Positions 47,404-57,309 of a DNA stretch of 64,000 bases are shown one piece after another. Source of the stretch: Methylocystis echinoides. GTDB lineage: Bacteria > Pseudomonadota > Alphaproteobacteria > Rhizobiales > Beijerinckiaceae. The DNA lies in contig NZ_CP156084.1 of NCBI RefSeq assembly GCF_040687965.1, forward strand, positions 510,501-574,500, in the 5' to 3' direction. Under the pieces are notes generated by a model. It searched no databases, was not told where the DNA came from, and saw only the letters and a program-made list of their open reading frames with translations. The translations under genes and the position numbers were made by a program. Every line of letters starts with the position of its first letter. Position 1 is the first letter of the stretch.

Positions 47404-48259
47404 CCAAACCTCCAATCAGGAAATGCTCCGTTGTAGTCTGGCAAAGCCACCACGCTCCGGGACAAAAATGCTGCGTCGCAGCGTGATCATAGCGCAAACG
47501 CGCGAAGTCTCGGTTTGGTTGCATCCATGGGCGCCACATTTTTGAGCCCCTTAATTATTTGATGTGAATTATTTATGCAGTTTCGAAATGAGGCTGTCTG
47601 CGTCGAGCGTCTCGAAACAATCATTCAGAGATAAAGCGCGACCGGCGCTGGCGAGCAATTCTAACTCAGGACGGCGTTTGCATCCGGGTACACTTGACAG
47701 GCAACAATTAGGGAGAAAAACGTCGAAACGCCTAACTGTGAAGCAATGAACGATGATAGTGAGCGCTGCTAAGCTTATTTTTCATGCACAAAATGCATTT
47801 GTATAACTCTACGCCAGTCTAATCGAAAACATATTTTGATGCAAACATACATGCAATTTATTAAGAAGTGTGATCTAAGCGTGGCCTGCACACCGACTCA
47901 TCACTAGGTGACAGCGCTGGAGCTTGAGTATTCGATGCGCCAACTCTTGTGACGACGCAATCACAACTAAATCATCACTCCATGCTTATCGACACCAGCT
48001 TACTGCAGTTCGCCAGAGGACGCCCCTGGAGAGAAAAATGAGCGCTGCGCCGCCAGTGATTCCGCGAGTTACAGATGGTAACCTATCTTTCGTCGCGGCT
48101 CTTTTCCTGCTCAATCGGTCAAGCTCAAGTAAGACTGGAATCAAAGGAATGTGGCCTTGTTCTGGCCAGTATTTTGCTCCTTGCTATGGCGCATTTTATC
48201 GCAAGACCGCCAGATCCTTTCGCAGCTGCACACTCTTAAGCTTAGCAGGTCGGACATTT
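47404..48259. other. AT-rich control region between the synthase operon and tolC-like gene
   Basis: These 856 bases contain no convincing gene; an open frame from 47924 into the tolC-like gene lacks a signal peptide. By count, 47821-47880 is 28% GC, against about 70% in the core genes. A short inverted repeat ATGCA-CAAAA-TGCAT lies at 47784-47798. Promoters for both flanking transcripts should be here. Confidence 0.6.
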
Positions 48260-49729
48260 ATGAAGAAACCGACGAAGCGTAACTTGTCGTTGGCGATCGC
48301 CCTCGCGCTTCTCGTCTCGACTCCGCGCTCCGCCCCGGCGGAAACGATCGCGCGCGCCCTTGCGCGCGTTTACAGCAGCAATCCTGATCTAAACCAACAA
48401 AGAGCGACGGTAAGGATCAGAGATGAAGACATTGCGCGCGCGTGGTCGGGTCTTCGGCCTATTGCAAAACTCGAGGCCGGAGCGGGGGCCCAGCGAACTG
48501 ACCTCAAACTCGGCTTTCCGCCAGTGCGGTCGCCGATTAACGGACAGTTCGTCACCTTGAGAAACCCTGCTACGGGACAGCCCTTTTCGTACTCGACCAA
48601 TTTCGCAGCCTATCCACGGGATGTGAAGGTCTACGTCTCGCAGCCGCTGTTCGACGGGGGCCGTACTGAAAACGCAGTACATCAGGCTGAATCGGGAGTC
48701 TTCGCCGCACGTTCGGTTGCCGATCTCTCCGAGCAGTCGATCTTGCAGGACGCAGCGAAAGCCTACATGAATGTCTTGCGCGACACGGCTGTGCTCTCTT
48801 TGCGCAAGAACAATATTTCAATTCTGCAAACTCAACTCAATTACACGCGTCGCAAAGTGCAAGAGGGGGATCTCACCAGCACCGACGTAGCTCAGGCGGA
48901 AGCATCGCTCGCGCAAGCCCGCTCGGATTTTTTTGGGGCGCAGGCTCAGCTCAAGAACAGCCTGGCAATTTACGAGCAGATCATTGGAGAGCCGCCCGGA
49001 CGGCTCGAGCCCGCGAGTTCGGTTGAACGGCTCCTGCCGAAGTCTGTCGACGAAGCAATTGAGCTCGCCCTAAACACACATCCGTCCCTGGACGCAGCTC
49101 GGCATCAAGTAGACGCGGCGGAGTTCGCAGTGAATGCGGCGTGGAGCAATCTTGCGCCGCGGCTTTCGCTCGATGGGCAGGTCTCACAGCAATATGATTC
49201 GCTATTGTCCCTGCGCGAGGCGGTGCTCGCAGCGCCTAACTCCAGGGAATTCAACGCCGCGGTGCGCCTGAACTTGGATGTTCCACTCTACCAACGCGGC
49301 GAGGAGTACGCCGCCATTCGGCAGGCGAAGGAAACCCTGGGGCGCGAGAAGCTGAATTTCGACTCACAAAGGCGAAACGTTCGCGCGGCGGTCATTTCGA
49401 GCTATGGCCAACTCAACACCGCCAGATCTCAAACCGCAACGGATGAATTGGCGATAAAAGCTGCCGAGGCGGCGCTGCGCGGCGTTCGCGAAGAAGCAAA
49501 AGTGGGGGCCCGCACCACCCTGGACGTGCTCAACGCCCAGCAAGCTCTGCTCAACGCCCGCGTCAACCTTATCATTTCGCAGCGGGATCGTGTTGTCGCC
49601 TCCTACGCTGCGCTCTCTGCGATCGGGAAGCTTTCAGCAACAACGTTGCAACTGGACGTCCAGCTCTACGATCCATCCGCGCATTTTGAACGGGTGAAGA
49701 ATAAGATGATTGGAACGGACGCAGATTAA
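48260..49729 (+). CDS. TolC-family outer-membrane efflux protein
   Basis: The 489-residue product has a signal peptide (MKKPTKRNLSLAIALALLVS, with cleavage near APAET), followed by two repeats of the TolC plan: ETIARALARVYSSNPDLNQQRA with an outer strand and helices to about 250, then SVDEAIELALNTHPSLDAARHQVDAAE and its helices. The fold is a trimeric outer-membrane channel with a periplasmic tunnel. It is likely the exit duct of the DevCAB-like exporter encoded nearby. The start at 48260 follows a weak ribosome site. It converges with the GMC oxidoreductase with 10 bases between. Confidence 0.9.
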   Translation: MKKPTKRNLSLAIALALLVSTPRSAPAETIARALARVYSSNPDLNQQRATVRIRDEDIARAWSGLRPIAKLEAGAGAQRTDLKLGFPPVRSPINGQFVTLRNPATGQPFSYSTNFAAYPRDVKVYVSQPLFDGGRTENAVHQAESGVFAARSVADLSEQSILQDAAKAYMNVLRDTAVLSLRKNNISILQTQLNYTRRKVQEGDLTSTDVAQAEASLAQARSDFFGAQAQLKNSLAIYEQIIGEPPGRLEPASSVERLLPKSVDEAIELALNTHPSLDAARHQVDAAEFAVNAAWSNLAPRLSLDGQVSQQYDSLLSLREAVLAAPNSREFNAAVRLNLDVPLYQRGEEYAAIRQAKETLGREKLNFDSQRRNVRAAVISSYGQLNTARSQTATDELAIKAAEAALRGVREEAKVGARTTLDVLNAQQALLNARVNLIISQRDRVVASYAALSAIGKLSATTLQLDVQLYDPSAHFERVKNKMIGTDAD

Positions 49730-49739
49730 GTCGTCCGGT

Positions 49740-51401
49740 TTACTGATCCGCCCCACGGCTCGACAAGGTCGCCGCCAGCCGGTTGGCGAGCGCCATAATT
49801 GTTAAGGTCGGGTTCTTCTCGCTGAGATCCGGCATGACGCCCCCGTCACATAAGTACAGGTTCGGGTGGTCGAAGCTGCGGCATCCGCGGTCCACGACGC
49901 CGTCATGTGGGTTGGCGGCCATTCGGCAGACGCCCGCATAGTGTATTCCAAGACCAGGCAGCGTATCGGGCGCGGCGTTGACGCCAATCGCAAAAGCGGC
50001 TTGCAATATCTTTCGGCCCCACAGCTGCATTGATTTCTGCATCTGCAAATCCTCGTTGCTCCAGGCGTAGTCCACATCGACCTGCGGCACGCCGTAACGG
50101 TCGCATTTATTACTTCGGCGTAAGCGGTTGCTGATGCGCGCGCTCGGTTTGCCCATGAAGAACAGACCGACATAGGTGGAAAACAGCCAACGCGCGAGCA
50201 GGTCTTTCAGGCGCGCCGGAAAAACCGCCATGCCGTCCAGATAAAATGGAAGCCAGGGCAACATGTGTCCGCACTGGATCTGAAAGCCGCCACGAAAATC
50301 GGAGGCGCTGAACAGAAAACGCGGGATCAGAAGGTGATCGCCGATTCCGGGGGGATCGGCGGGCTTGCTGCCGCCAAGCCACCAGAGCGAACCGGAAGCG
50401 CGGGCGCGCACATGGTCCTGCAAATAGCAGCCGACCAGCCCCGAGGAATTGGCGAGCCCGTTTGGCCACGCGTCGTCCGTCGAATTGAGAAGGAGGCGGG
50501 AAGTCTCCAATGCGCCAGCGGCGACGATAAATGTATCGGCCAGCACCTCGAAGCGCTCTTGTTTCGACGTGTCCAGGCATTCGACGGCTTCGATACGCGA
50601 AGAGCCCGAAGCGCGCCTCAGGCGCAAGACCTTCGTTTCGTACGCAATGCGAAAGTTGCGCCGTCCCTCGATGAGCGGCAGCAATCGGCTCGAGAATTTG
50701 TAGATACTGCCGGTTCGGCAACCGTGCACGCAGTGGCCGCACTGCAAACAGACATTAGGCGCATCGGCCCGGGTCTCGATCGCCTTTCGGGTTGGAATCG
50801 CCCGTAGCGGCAGGAGACGCATCCTTCGGACTGCCGACTGCATCGCCACATCTGGGCGCCGTAGCGGAAGCGGCGGAAGAAAATCGCCGTCGGGAAGAGC
50901 GGCAAGGTTCTCATGTGAGCCGCACACGCCGATCAATTGCTCAATTTCCGTATAGTGAGGCGCGAGGTCGTCGTAATCGATTGGCCAGTTGATGTCGCCG
51001 TCGCCAAAATCACGCGCGCGGAAGTCCCGCGGCGACATTCGCAATGCGACGCCACCCCACAGATTTTGCTTGCCGTTGAGCCGGAAGATCTGACGGTTGC
51101 AAAAGACGGCCGCCGCCTCTTGGCTCGTCGAGGCAATGTCAGCCGAAGCATACAGACGGCGCGCCTTCGCATTTGCGTCGAAAAAAACGTCGCTCGGCGG
51201 GTCGTCCCACGATCGCTCCCGCGAAATGCCGAAGTGTTCGTCCTGCGCCGGCGGGAGACCATTGTTGAAGTAATCATCCGTGATGGAGGCCCCCTGCTCG
51301 AGGGAGAGGACGTCGCGCCCGGCGCTTGCAAGTCGATAGGCCAGAATGCCGCCAGCGGCGCCGGCGCCAATGATGCAAATGCCTGTTCGCTCCCGGCGCA
51401 T
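49740..51401 (-). CDS. GMC-family FAD-dependent oxidoreductase
   Basis: The 553-residue product has the FAD-binding GICIIGAGAAGGILAYRLA near its start, a middle CLQCGHCVHGCRTGS cluster and the C-terminal family block CDGGVMPDLSEKNPTLTIMALANRLA. GMC enzymes oxidise alcohols using FAD. The Cys-rich CxxCxxC-type segment resembles a subgroup often found with Fe-S or heme-containing partners. It is the second gene after an extended SDR, with the start at 51401 close to the SDR stop at 51404. It is probably a tailoring enzyme for the nearby polyketide or lipid. Confidence 0.85.
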   Translation of the reverse strand: MRRERTGICIIGAGAAGGILAYRLASAGRDVLSLEQGASITDDYFNNGLPPAQDEHFGISRERSWDDPPSDVFFDANAKARRLYASADIASTSQEAAAVFCNRQIFRLNGKQNLWGGVALRMSPRDFRARDFGDGDINWPIDYDDLAPHYTEIEQLIGVCGSHENLAALPDGDFLPPLPLRRPDVAMQSAVRRMRLLPLRAIPTRKAIETRADAPNVCLQCGHCVHGCRTGSIYKFSSRLLPLIEGRRNFRIAYETKVLRLRRASGSSRIEAVECLDTSKQERFEVLADTFIVAAGALETSRLLLNSTDDAWPNGLANSSGLVGCYLQDHVRARASGSLWWLGGSKPADPPGIGDHLLIPRFLFSASDFRGGFQIQCGHMLPWLPFYLDGMAVFPARLKDLLARWLFSTYVGLFFMGKPSARISNRLRRSNKCDRYGVPQVDVDYAWSNEDLQMQKSMQLWGRKILQAAFAIGVNAAPDTLPGLGIHYAGVCRMAANPHDGVVDRGCRSFDHPNLYLCDGGVMPDLSEKNPTLTIMALANRLAATLSSRGADQ

Positions 51402-51403
51402 TC

Positions 51404-52708
51404 TCAACTCATTCTTTCGCGGAATTCGTCGGAGGCGTAGTAGCAATAATCGAGCAATCTCCTCAACCGACCGAGCGCAGCTTCGGGGCGATCGCCGGTC
51501 CAGTGGAAGCGTCCGCGTGCGTGATCATAACAAGCGCCGGACAAGGCCGTGTCGAGGGCGGCGGCAAGTTCGTGATTCTGGCGGCACGCTGCTAGAATCT
51601 CCGGCAAGCGCGGCAGGAGATGCGTGCGGTGAATATGGCTGCGCGCCAACTCACTGAACAGCAGCAGCGCATCGCGGTTCTCGTCGGTGATGGACGCGGC
51701 AAATCGCAGGTCACTGGGAACGAGGCCGCGGCCCACGAAGTCTGCGATCGTGTCGCGTATGGTCTGGGTCAGAGGCCGCCGCCTGTAGTGCAATTCACAC
51801 GTCGCGCGGTCGGAGCTCCCCCAATAAAACAGGGGTTGCGAGCGCACGAAGTCGCGATGCAAGGGGCTGCGCAGCCACCCGAATGTCAGGGCCGATGCTG
51901 CGTCGAGAGTAGTTACAAGGGCGGATACGAGCCAAAGGGGAGCCCGCGGCGGTCGTCTGATCCCCGTCTGCTCAGACATCAAGTCATAAAGCTGCAGCGC
52001 ATCGATATTCTCTCCGCCCAGGATGTATTGGCCGTGGCCTTCCGTGAGCGCCGCCACATGGGCGCGCGCGACGTCGCGCACGTCGCAGACGCTGTGGCCG
52101 CCGCACGCAACCATGATCGGGAATCGCTTCAGACAGAACCATTGCAGGAGCAAGGCGCTCGAAACTGAGCTGTTTACCGAAGCGCCGGGGCCCAGCATGA
52201 GGCCAGGATTGAGGATCACCACGTTGCGACCGGCGGCGCCCGCCTCGCGCGCCAATTGTTCGCAGGCCACTTTCGCCCGATCATATGCATTGAGGCGCGC
52301 GACGCAGACATGAGCGCGGCCGCTCGTCTCGTTGAAGACCAATGGCTCGAGACTGCCGGCCATCGCTGACATCGACGAGGTGAAGATAACGCGCGCCGAT
52401 GGATTCGAGCTTGAAATCGCGTTGAAGAATATCTTCGTTAGCTCGACATTCTGCGCCAAATATTGGTCTAGCGGCAGATCCGGCTTGAAATTCCTACCGG
52501 CTGCGAAGATCGCGGCCTCACAGTCGGCCAGCGCGTCGGCGACATAGGCGGCCTCATGCAGATCGCCTTCGAGTCGTCGCACCGAGCTTGGGAATTTTGC
52601 GCTGGACCCGCTCCGCACGATAGCGACGACGTCGTGTCCTTCGGCCAACGCGGCCCGAACGATGTGTTCTCCGAGATAGCCGCCGGCGCCCGCAATCGTC
52701 ACCTTCAT
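51404..52708 (-). CDS. Extended SDR / NAD-dependent epimerase-dehydratase-like protein
   Basis: The 434-residue product begins VTIAGAGGYLGEHIVRAAL (GxxGxxG cofactor loop). The usual YxxxK catalytic pair is in AYDRAKVACEQLA near residue 143, preceded by FTSSMSAM. After the Rossmann domain a C-terminal extension (about 300-434) is helical and unrecognised. It heads a two-gene minus-strand unit with the GMC oxidoreductase. Such reductases act on ketones or nucleotide sugars; here a role in lipid tailoring is a guess from context. Confidence 0.8.
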   Translation of the reverse strand: MKVTIAGAGGYLGEHIVRAALAEGHDVVAIVRSGSSAKFPSSVRRLEGDLHEAAYVADALADCEAAIFAAGRNFKPDLPLDQYLAQNVELTKIFFNAISSSNPSARVIFTSSMSAMAGSLEPLVFNETSGRAHVCVARLNAYDRAKVACEQLAREAGAAGRNVVILNPGLMLGPGASVNSSVSSALLLQWFCLKRFPIMVACGGHSVCDVRDVARAHVAALTEGHGQYILGGENIDALQLYDLMSEQTGIRRPPRAPLWLVSALVTTLDAASALTFGWLRSPLHRDFVRSQPLFYWGSSDRATCELHYRRRPLTQTIRDTIADFVGRGLVPSDLRFAASITDENRDALLLFSELARSHIHRTHLLPRLPEILAACRQNHELAAALDTALSGACYDHARGRFHWTGDRPEAALGRLRRLLDYCYYASDEFRERMS

Positions 52709-53094
52709 GAGGATCGCTCTCGATGTCGCAAACTAGGCAAGGAAGGTCCCCGCTTATTTATCTCAGCACAATTCATTCCGTTTACAAAATAGCACGAGCG
52801 GCGGGTCTGGGCGTCTGGCGGATGCGCTCTGGCGAATCAATGGCTGGCGATCGCAAATAGGACTTTCGGCAATAGTCTTTCCTAGCGCCGTCTGTGCGTC
52901 GCCGCGCATCGGCGCTGGCTCGCTTTTGGGAGGTTTGCGCGGGGCTGGCGCCGTTATGCGGCCGGCTGGGGCGGCCCGCCGTTCCCTCATCGAGCGGGCC
53001 GCCTTCCAATATCTTTGCTTAATTGCCGCGGCTGCGCTCGCCAGGAGCCGCCCCGCCCGCTTCGGCGACACGTCGGGCGTGATCCGACGAGAGC
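52709..53094. other. Intergenic region before the SDR-GMC unit
   Basis: These 386 bases hold no convincing gene. They contain the upstream region of the SDR gene and the downstream end of the hybrid kinase, with a strong inverted repeat at 52970-53003. Confidence 0.5.
52970..53003 (-). repeat. Perfect 10-bp inverted repeat
   Basis: GGCGGCCCGC (52970-52979) and GCGGGCCGCC (52994-53003) flank a 14-base loop, 92 bases after the kinase stop. No T-run follows on the minus strand, so terminator function is doubtful. Confidence 0.4.
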
Positions 53095-56000
53095 TTAGCT
53101 TTTAGCTGAGCCATCGCCGCCCGTCGAACTTGGCAGGGCGTTCAGCAAGTCTTGCACCGCGTCGATCGAAGCCGGCTTGGTGAGGTGCAGATCGAAGCCC
53201 GCTTCCTTCGCGCGGTGGCGATCCTCGTCCTGACCCCAACCCGTCAGCGCGACGAGGGTGAACTGAGGCCCCCGGCTGCTACGTCGAATGCGACGCGCTG
53301 TCTCGTAGCCGTCCACAGCGGGCATGCCGACGTCTATAAAGATCAGATCGGGGTCGAACGTCTCGACAAGGGCAATGCCGGCGGGACCGCTATAAGCCTT
53401 GCGAACAGTCGCCCCCAAGCCCTCCAGCAACAGACCGAAGCTGTCTGCAACATCGGCGTCGTCGTCAATGACAAGTATCCGCGCCGCCATCCTGTCCCGA
53501 GTCGCCGCCTCGTTGGTCGACGCCGTGACGGCCGTGGGCGCCGTGCCGAGAGGCAGCCAAACCACGAATTCGCTGCCGCGTCCAACGCCTTCACTATGCG
53601 CTTCAATTCGCCCGCCATGCAGCTCCAAGAGTTTGCGCACAAGCGCAAGCCCGATGCCGAGCCCCCCTTCGGAAAGCCGAGCTTGACCGTCTGTCTGGGC
53701 GAAGAGTTCGAAGACGTGCGGCAACATCTCGGCGCTGATGCCGACGCCATTGTCGCGAAAGCGCAGAACGACGTCGTTGCCCGCGCGCGCCGCCTCGACT
53801 TCAAGGCGCCCCCCGGGCGGCGTGTATTTTGCAGCGTTATGGATGACATTGGCGGCAATCTGAGAGAGACGCACCGGATCGCCAAAAACCCACGCCGGCT
53901 CATCGGGGGTCTTCATGACGACGCAATGGGTTTTCTTGTCGATGAGCGGCTGGCAGGTTTCCAATGCAGCCGACAAGAATTCCGCCAGGGCCACATTCTC
54001 CTTGCGCAGTTCTATCTTGCCACGGCTGATCCGGGAGATTTCGAGCAGGTCGTCTACAAGCCGGACAAGATGATCGACCTGACGCTGCATCATATTAAAA
54101 AGATGCGCTTCGGGATGCTCTGAACCATGCTTGATTTTCAGCAAGTGCACCGCGTTGCGAATAGGCGTGAGCGGGTTTCGCAATTCATGCGCCAAGGTGG
54201 CGAGAAACTCGTCCTTGCGTCGGTCGGCTTCTTGCAGGGCGACTTCCGCCTCGTGGCGCGCCGTCACGTCGGCGTGTGTGCCGATCGCCCGGAGCGGGCG
54301 GCGGTCGGCGTCGCGCTCCACCACTTGACCACGATCCAAAATCCAGCGCCAGGAGCCATCCTTGTGCAGCAGGCGGTGCTCGCATTCATAGAAGTCGGCG
54401 CGCCCTTCCAAATGGTCGATCAGCTTGGCTGCGACAGAGTCCCGATCGTCGGGATGGACGAGCACTTCCCACGCCCGCACATGGGACTCCACCTCGTCGA
54501 GGTCGTAGCCGAGCATGGACGCCCAGCGACCGCCGAACTGAACCCGGCCGCTGGGCACGTCCCAGTCCCAGAACCCGAGTTGCCCGGCTTCCAACGCCAG
54601 CGCCAGCTGCTGCTGGCTCTCGCGTAGCGCCAATTCCGCCCGTTTGCGCTCAGTGATGTCGATGTTCACGCCCGTGAGACGCACGGGCCTTTTGGCGCTA
54701 TCCGTGAAACCCTGGAAACGGCCTGCGATCCAACGCACCGAGCCGTCTCGCCAAACGACTCGCCACTCGTGTTCAACCGGCTCGCCGGTCGCAAGGGTTT
54801 CCTCGACCTTGGCGATCGCGCCGGCGCGGTCGTCGGGGTGAACCAGCTGCTCCCACGCCGCCTGCGATCCAGCGAATTCACCGGGCGCGAGACCATACAT
54901 CGCCTCCAATTCCGGAGTCCAAGTATTCACGCCCGCGGGGATGTCCCAGTCAAACGCGCCGATCTTTGCGGCCTCGGTCGCCAGCCGCAACCGGGCTTCG
55001 CTCGCACGGAGGGCTTGTTCGGCTTTCTTGCGCTCGGTGACGTCTTCGACGAGCGTGATGATCCACCTGGGGGCGCCGCTAATATTGCGGATGAGCGAGA
55101 CGCTCTTTCGGACCCAGATGACTTCGCCGCATTTGCGAATGTAGCGGTTTTCGACGACGAAGCTTGGAATTTCGCCGGCGAGCATCCGCTCCGTCAAGGC
55201 TAGATTGGCCGAGCGGTCGTCAGGATGGATGAGCTGCGAACCGTCTTGGGCGAGAAGATCCTCCAGCGTATATCCGGTGAGCTCACAATAAGCGGGGTTG
55301 GCGTCCAGGAAACCGAAGTCTGGCGCGTTCACCGCAAAGCCTATGGCGGCGTTGGCGAAGGAAACGCGGAAGCGTTCCTCGCTTTCGCGCAACTCGGCTT
55401 CCGCCCGCTTTGTCTCGGAAATATCGAGGACGAACGCCACGCCATTGGTACGGGTTTCGTCGAACATTGCTCCGGCGACGATAACCGGCACGCGCGCGCC
55501 GTTCTTGTGAAAAAACTGTTTCTCGAATGGCGAGGCGTTCGATCCTGCGGCTTGCGCTTCAAGTATCGCGGCGTCATCGACGAACTGGAACTCCGGCGGC
55601 GTCATTTTCCGCCAGTTGATCCGTCCTTCCTGAAGGTCTGCGCGCGAATAGCCGACCATCTCCAGAAATTTGTCGTTCGCGTCCGTAACCTCTCCAGCCA
55701 CATTCCAATAGATCACGCCTAGAAGGCCGGCCTCGTAGAAACGCCGCATCCGCTGCTCACGCTCGCGCAACGCCGCTTCGGCCCTTTTTTGCTCGGTGAT
55801 GTCGCGCGCGGTCCCTATTATGCCGACAATATTGCCCGCGGCGTCGCGGTAAGGCGCCTTGTTCGTCAGATAGCAACGGGTCCCGAAAGCGGTGCCCAGC
55901 GTTTCCTCGAAGGTCTCGGTTTGCCCCGACTCCATGATGCGGCGATCATTGGCCATGATGGCGCGCCCATCCTCTGGATTGTCGAAGACCTCCTCGTCGG

Positions 56001-57309
56001 TCTTGCCGAGGCAAAAATCGGCCGGCTTGCCAATTGCGGCGAATGTCGCGGGATTGGCCAGCAGCAGTCGGCTCTCTCCGTCTTTGAGAAAAATTGCGTC
56101 GGGGCTGCCATCGAGCACCGCCTGCAGCAGCCTTTCGCTTTCACGCAGCTTCTCCTCGGCGCGCTTACGCTCGGTGATGTCGCGCACAAATGCACGCATG
56201 CCGACAACTACTCCGGCGTCGTCGGTCACGGTCCACGTGCGGAGACTGACCGGAAAAACGGTTCCGTCCTTGCGGATGTATTCCTTCTCATATTCGTCGG
56301 ATTCGCCGCGCGGCAGGACTTGCTCCTGCACGATGGCGGCCTCCATGTCGCGCCAGATCGCCGGGGTCAGCTCCTGATAGGTCAATTGACGGAGTTCAGC
56401 GCCGGTATAGCCGAGCATGCGCTGATAGGCTGGATTGGCCTCGAGAATATGGCCGCTCAGATCGACGGTGACGATGCCGTCGCGACTCGTCTCGAAGAGC
56501 AAGCGGTAACGCTTTTCACTCCCCTGCAATGCTTCAATGTGCTTCTTGCGCTCGGTAATATCGACGGTGACGGCGACCCCGCCAAGCAGGCGGCCGTCTG
56601 GCCCGATAATGGGCGCGCCGGAAGCTTCCGCCGTCCACCGACGGCCACTCGGCAGTTGCACGTCGATTTCGAAAGGTTCGACTTCGCGTCGTTCGCGCAC
56701 CGCCGCCTGCAAGGGAAGCTCTGAACCCGTTAATTCGCGGCCCTGGTTGAAGAAGCGAACTCGGCGACCGGCGTCGGCCGGGTCAGGAGCAAGCGCCGAA
56801 ATATTGTCGCGGGCATTGATTTCAAATTGTGCAAAAAGCGCCTTGTTGCCGGTAATGTACGCGCAGCTCGGATCGCTCGAATAACTCAGGCCGATCGGCG
56901 CGGCGTTCATGATTGCTTCGAGGCGTTGCCGTGTTTCGGCAAGCTCCTGCTCGGCTTCTACTCGGTTGTGGAAGTCGATGATCGAGCCGTTGTAGCCGAT
57001 AAATGCGGCTTGTTCGTCGCGTTTCGCCGCGCCAACCGCCATCGCCCAGCGAAAATGTCCATCCGCGCGCCTGAGCCTCAAGACGATCTGGAAAGGCTGC
57101 TCCGATTGTATCGCCCGCGTCAGCTCCGCCCTTACCTGATCGCGATCGCCGGGGTAAACCGTTTCAAGCCAACCCTCCTGCAAGGCTGAATCGGCGTTTT
57201 GGCCCGTGATTTCGCGCCAAAGAGGATCAATGTAGCTGCATTGCCCGTCGCGATCAGTCGACCAGTCTACAACCCAGAGTGCGTCAATATTAGAGAGAGC
57301 CATATGCAT
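53095..57309 (-). CDS. Soluble hybrid histidine kinase with eight PAS domains
   Basis: The 1404-residue product has eight PAS/PAC units in series (roughly one each 127 residues, to about 1015), most ending in an ITERKRAE-type linker. Then come HisKA with the phospho-acceptor His in LAHELRNPLTPI, an ATPase domain with NAAKYTPPGG and GLGIGLALVRKL, and a C-terminal receiver with Asp in LIFIDVGMPAVDG. No transmembrane segment is visible, so it should sense intracellular signals. The series of similar PAS units suggests internal duplication. No response-regulator gene adjoins it. The start could also be the ATG two codons later (57303). Confidence 0.93.
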   Translation of the reverse strand: MHMALSNIDALWVVDWSTDRDGQCSYIDPLWREITGQNADSALQEGWLETVYPGDRDQVRAELTRAIQSEQPFQIVLRLRRADGHFRWAMAVGAAKRDEQAAFIGYNGSIIDFHNRVEAEQELAETRQRLEAIMNAAPIGLSYSSDPSCAYITGNKALFAQFEINARDNISALAPDPADAGRRVRFFNQGRELTGSELPLQAAVRERREVEPFEIDVQLPSGRRWTAEASGAPIIGPDGRLLGGVAVTVDITERKKHIEALQGSEKRYRLLFETSRDGIVTVDLSGHILEANPAYQRMLGYTGAELRQLTYQELTPAIWRDMEAAIVQEQVLPRGESDEYEKEYIRKDGTVFPVSLRTWTVTDDAGVVVGMRAFVRDITERKRAEEKLRESERLLQAVLDGSPDAIFLKDGESRLLLANPATFAAIGKPADFCLGKTDEEVFDNPEDGRAIMANDRRIMESGQTETFEETLGTAFGTRCYLTNKAPYRDAAGNIVGIIGTARDITEQKRAEAALREREQRMRRFYEAGLLGVIYWNVAGEVTDANDKFLEMVGYSRADLQEGRINWRKMTPPEFQFVDDAAILEAQAAGSNASPFEKQFFHKNGARVPVIVAGAMFDETRTNGVAFVLDISETKRAEAELRESEERFRVSFANAAIGFAVNAPDFGFLDANPAYCELTGYTLEDLLAQDGSQLIHPDDRSANLALTERMLAGEIPSFVVENRYIRKCGEVIWVRKSVSLIRNISGAPRWIITLVEDVTERKKAEQALRASEARLRLATEAAKIGAFDWDIPAGVNTWTPELEAMYGLAPGEFAGSQAAWEQLVHPDDRAGAIAKVEETLATGEPVEHEWRVVWRDGSVRWIAGRFQGFTDSAKRPVRLTGVNIDITERKRAELALRESQQQLALALEAGQLGFWDWDVPSGRVQFGGRWASMLGYDLDEVESHVRAWEVLVHPDDRDSVAAKLIDHLEGRADFYECEHRLLHKDGSWRWILDRGQVVERDADRRPLRAIGTHADVTARHEAEVALQEADRRKDEFLATLAHELRNPLTPIRNAVHLLKIKHGSEHPEAHLFNMMQRQVDHLVRLVDDLLEISRISRGKIELRKENVALAEFLSAALETCQPLIDKKTHCVVMKTPDEPAWVFGDPVRLSQIAANVIHNAAKYTPPGGRLEVEAARAGNDVVLRFRDNGVGISAEMLPHVFELFAQTDGQARLSEGGLGIGLALVRKLLELHGGRIEAHSEGVGRGSEFVVWLPLGTAPTAVTASTNEAATRDRMAARILVIDDDADVADSFGLLLEGLGATVRKAYSGPAGIALVETFDPDLIFIDVGMPAVDGYETARRIRRSSRGPQFTLVALTGWGQDEDRHRAKEAGFDLHLTKPASIDAVQDLLNALPSSTGGDGSAKS

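Noticed and set aside
47924-48259. N-terminal extension of the TolC frame
   Set aside because: A clear signal peptide begins at 48260, and the extension is unlike any outer-membrane protein N-terminus.
52763-53071. 102-codon minus-strand frame in the SDR upstream region
   Set aside because: No ribosome site or family features; it covers a strong inverted repeat.
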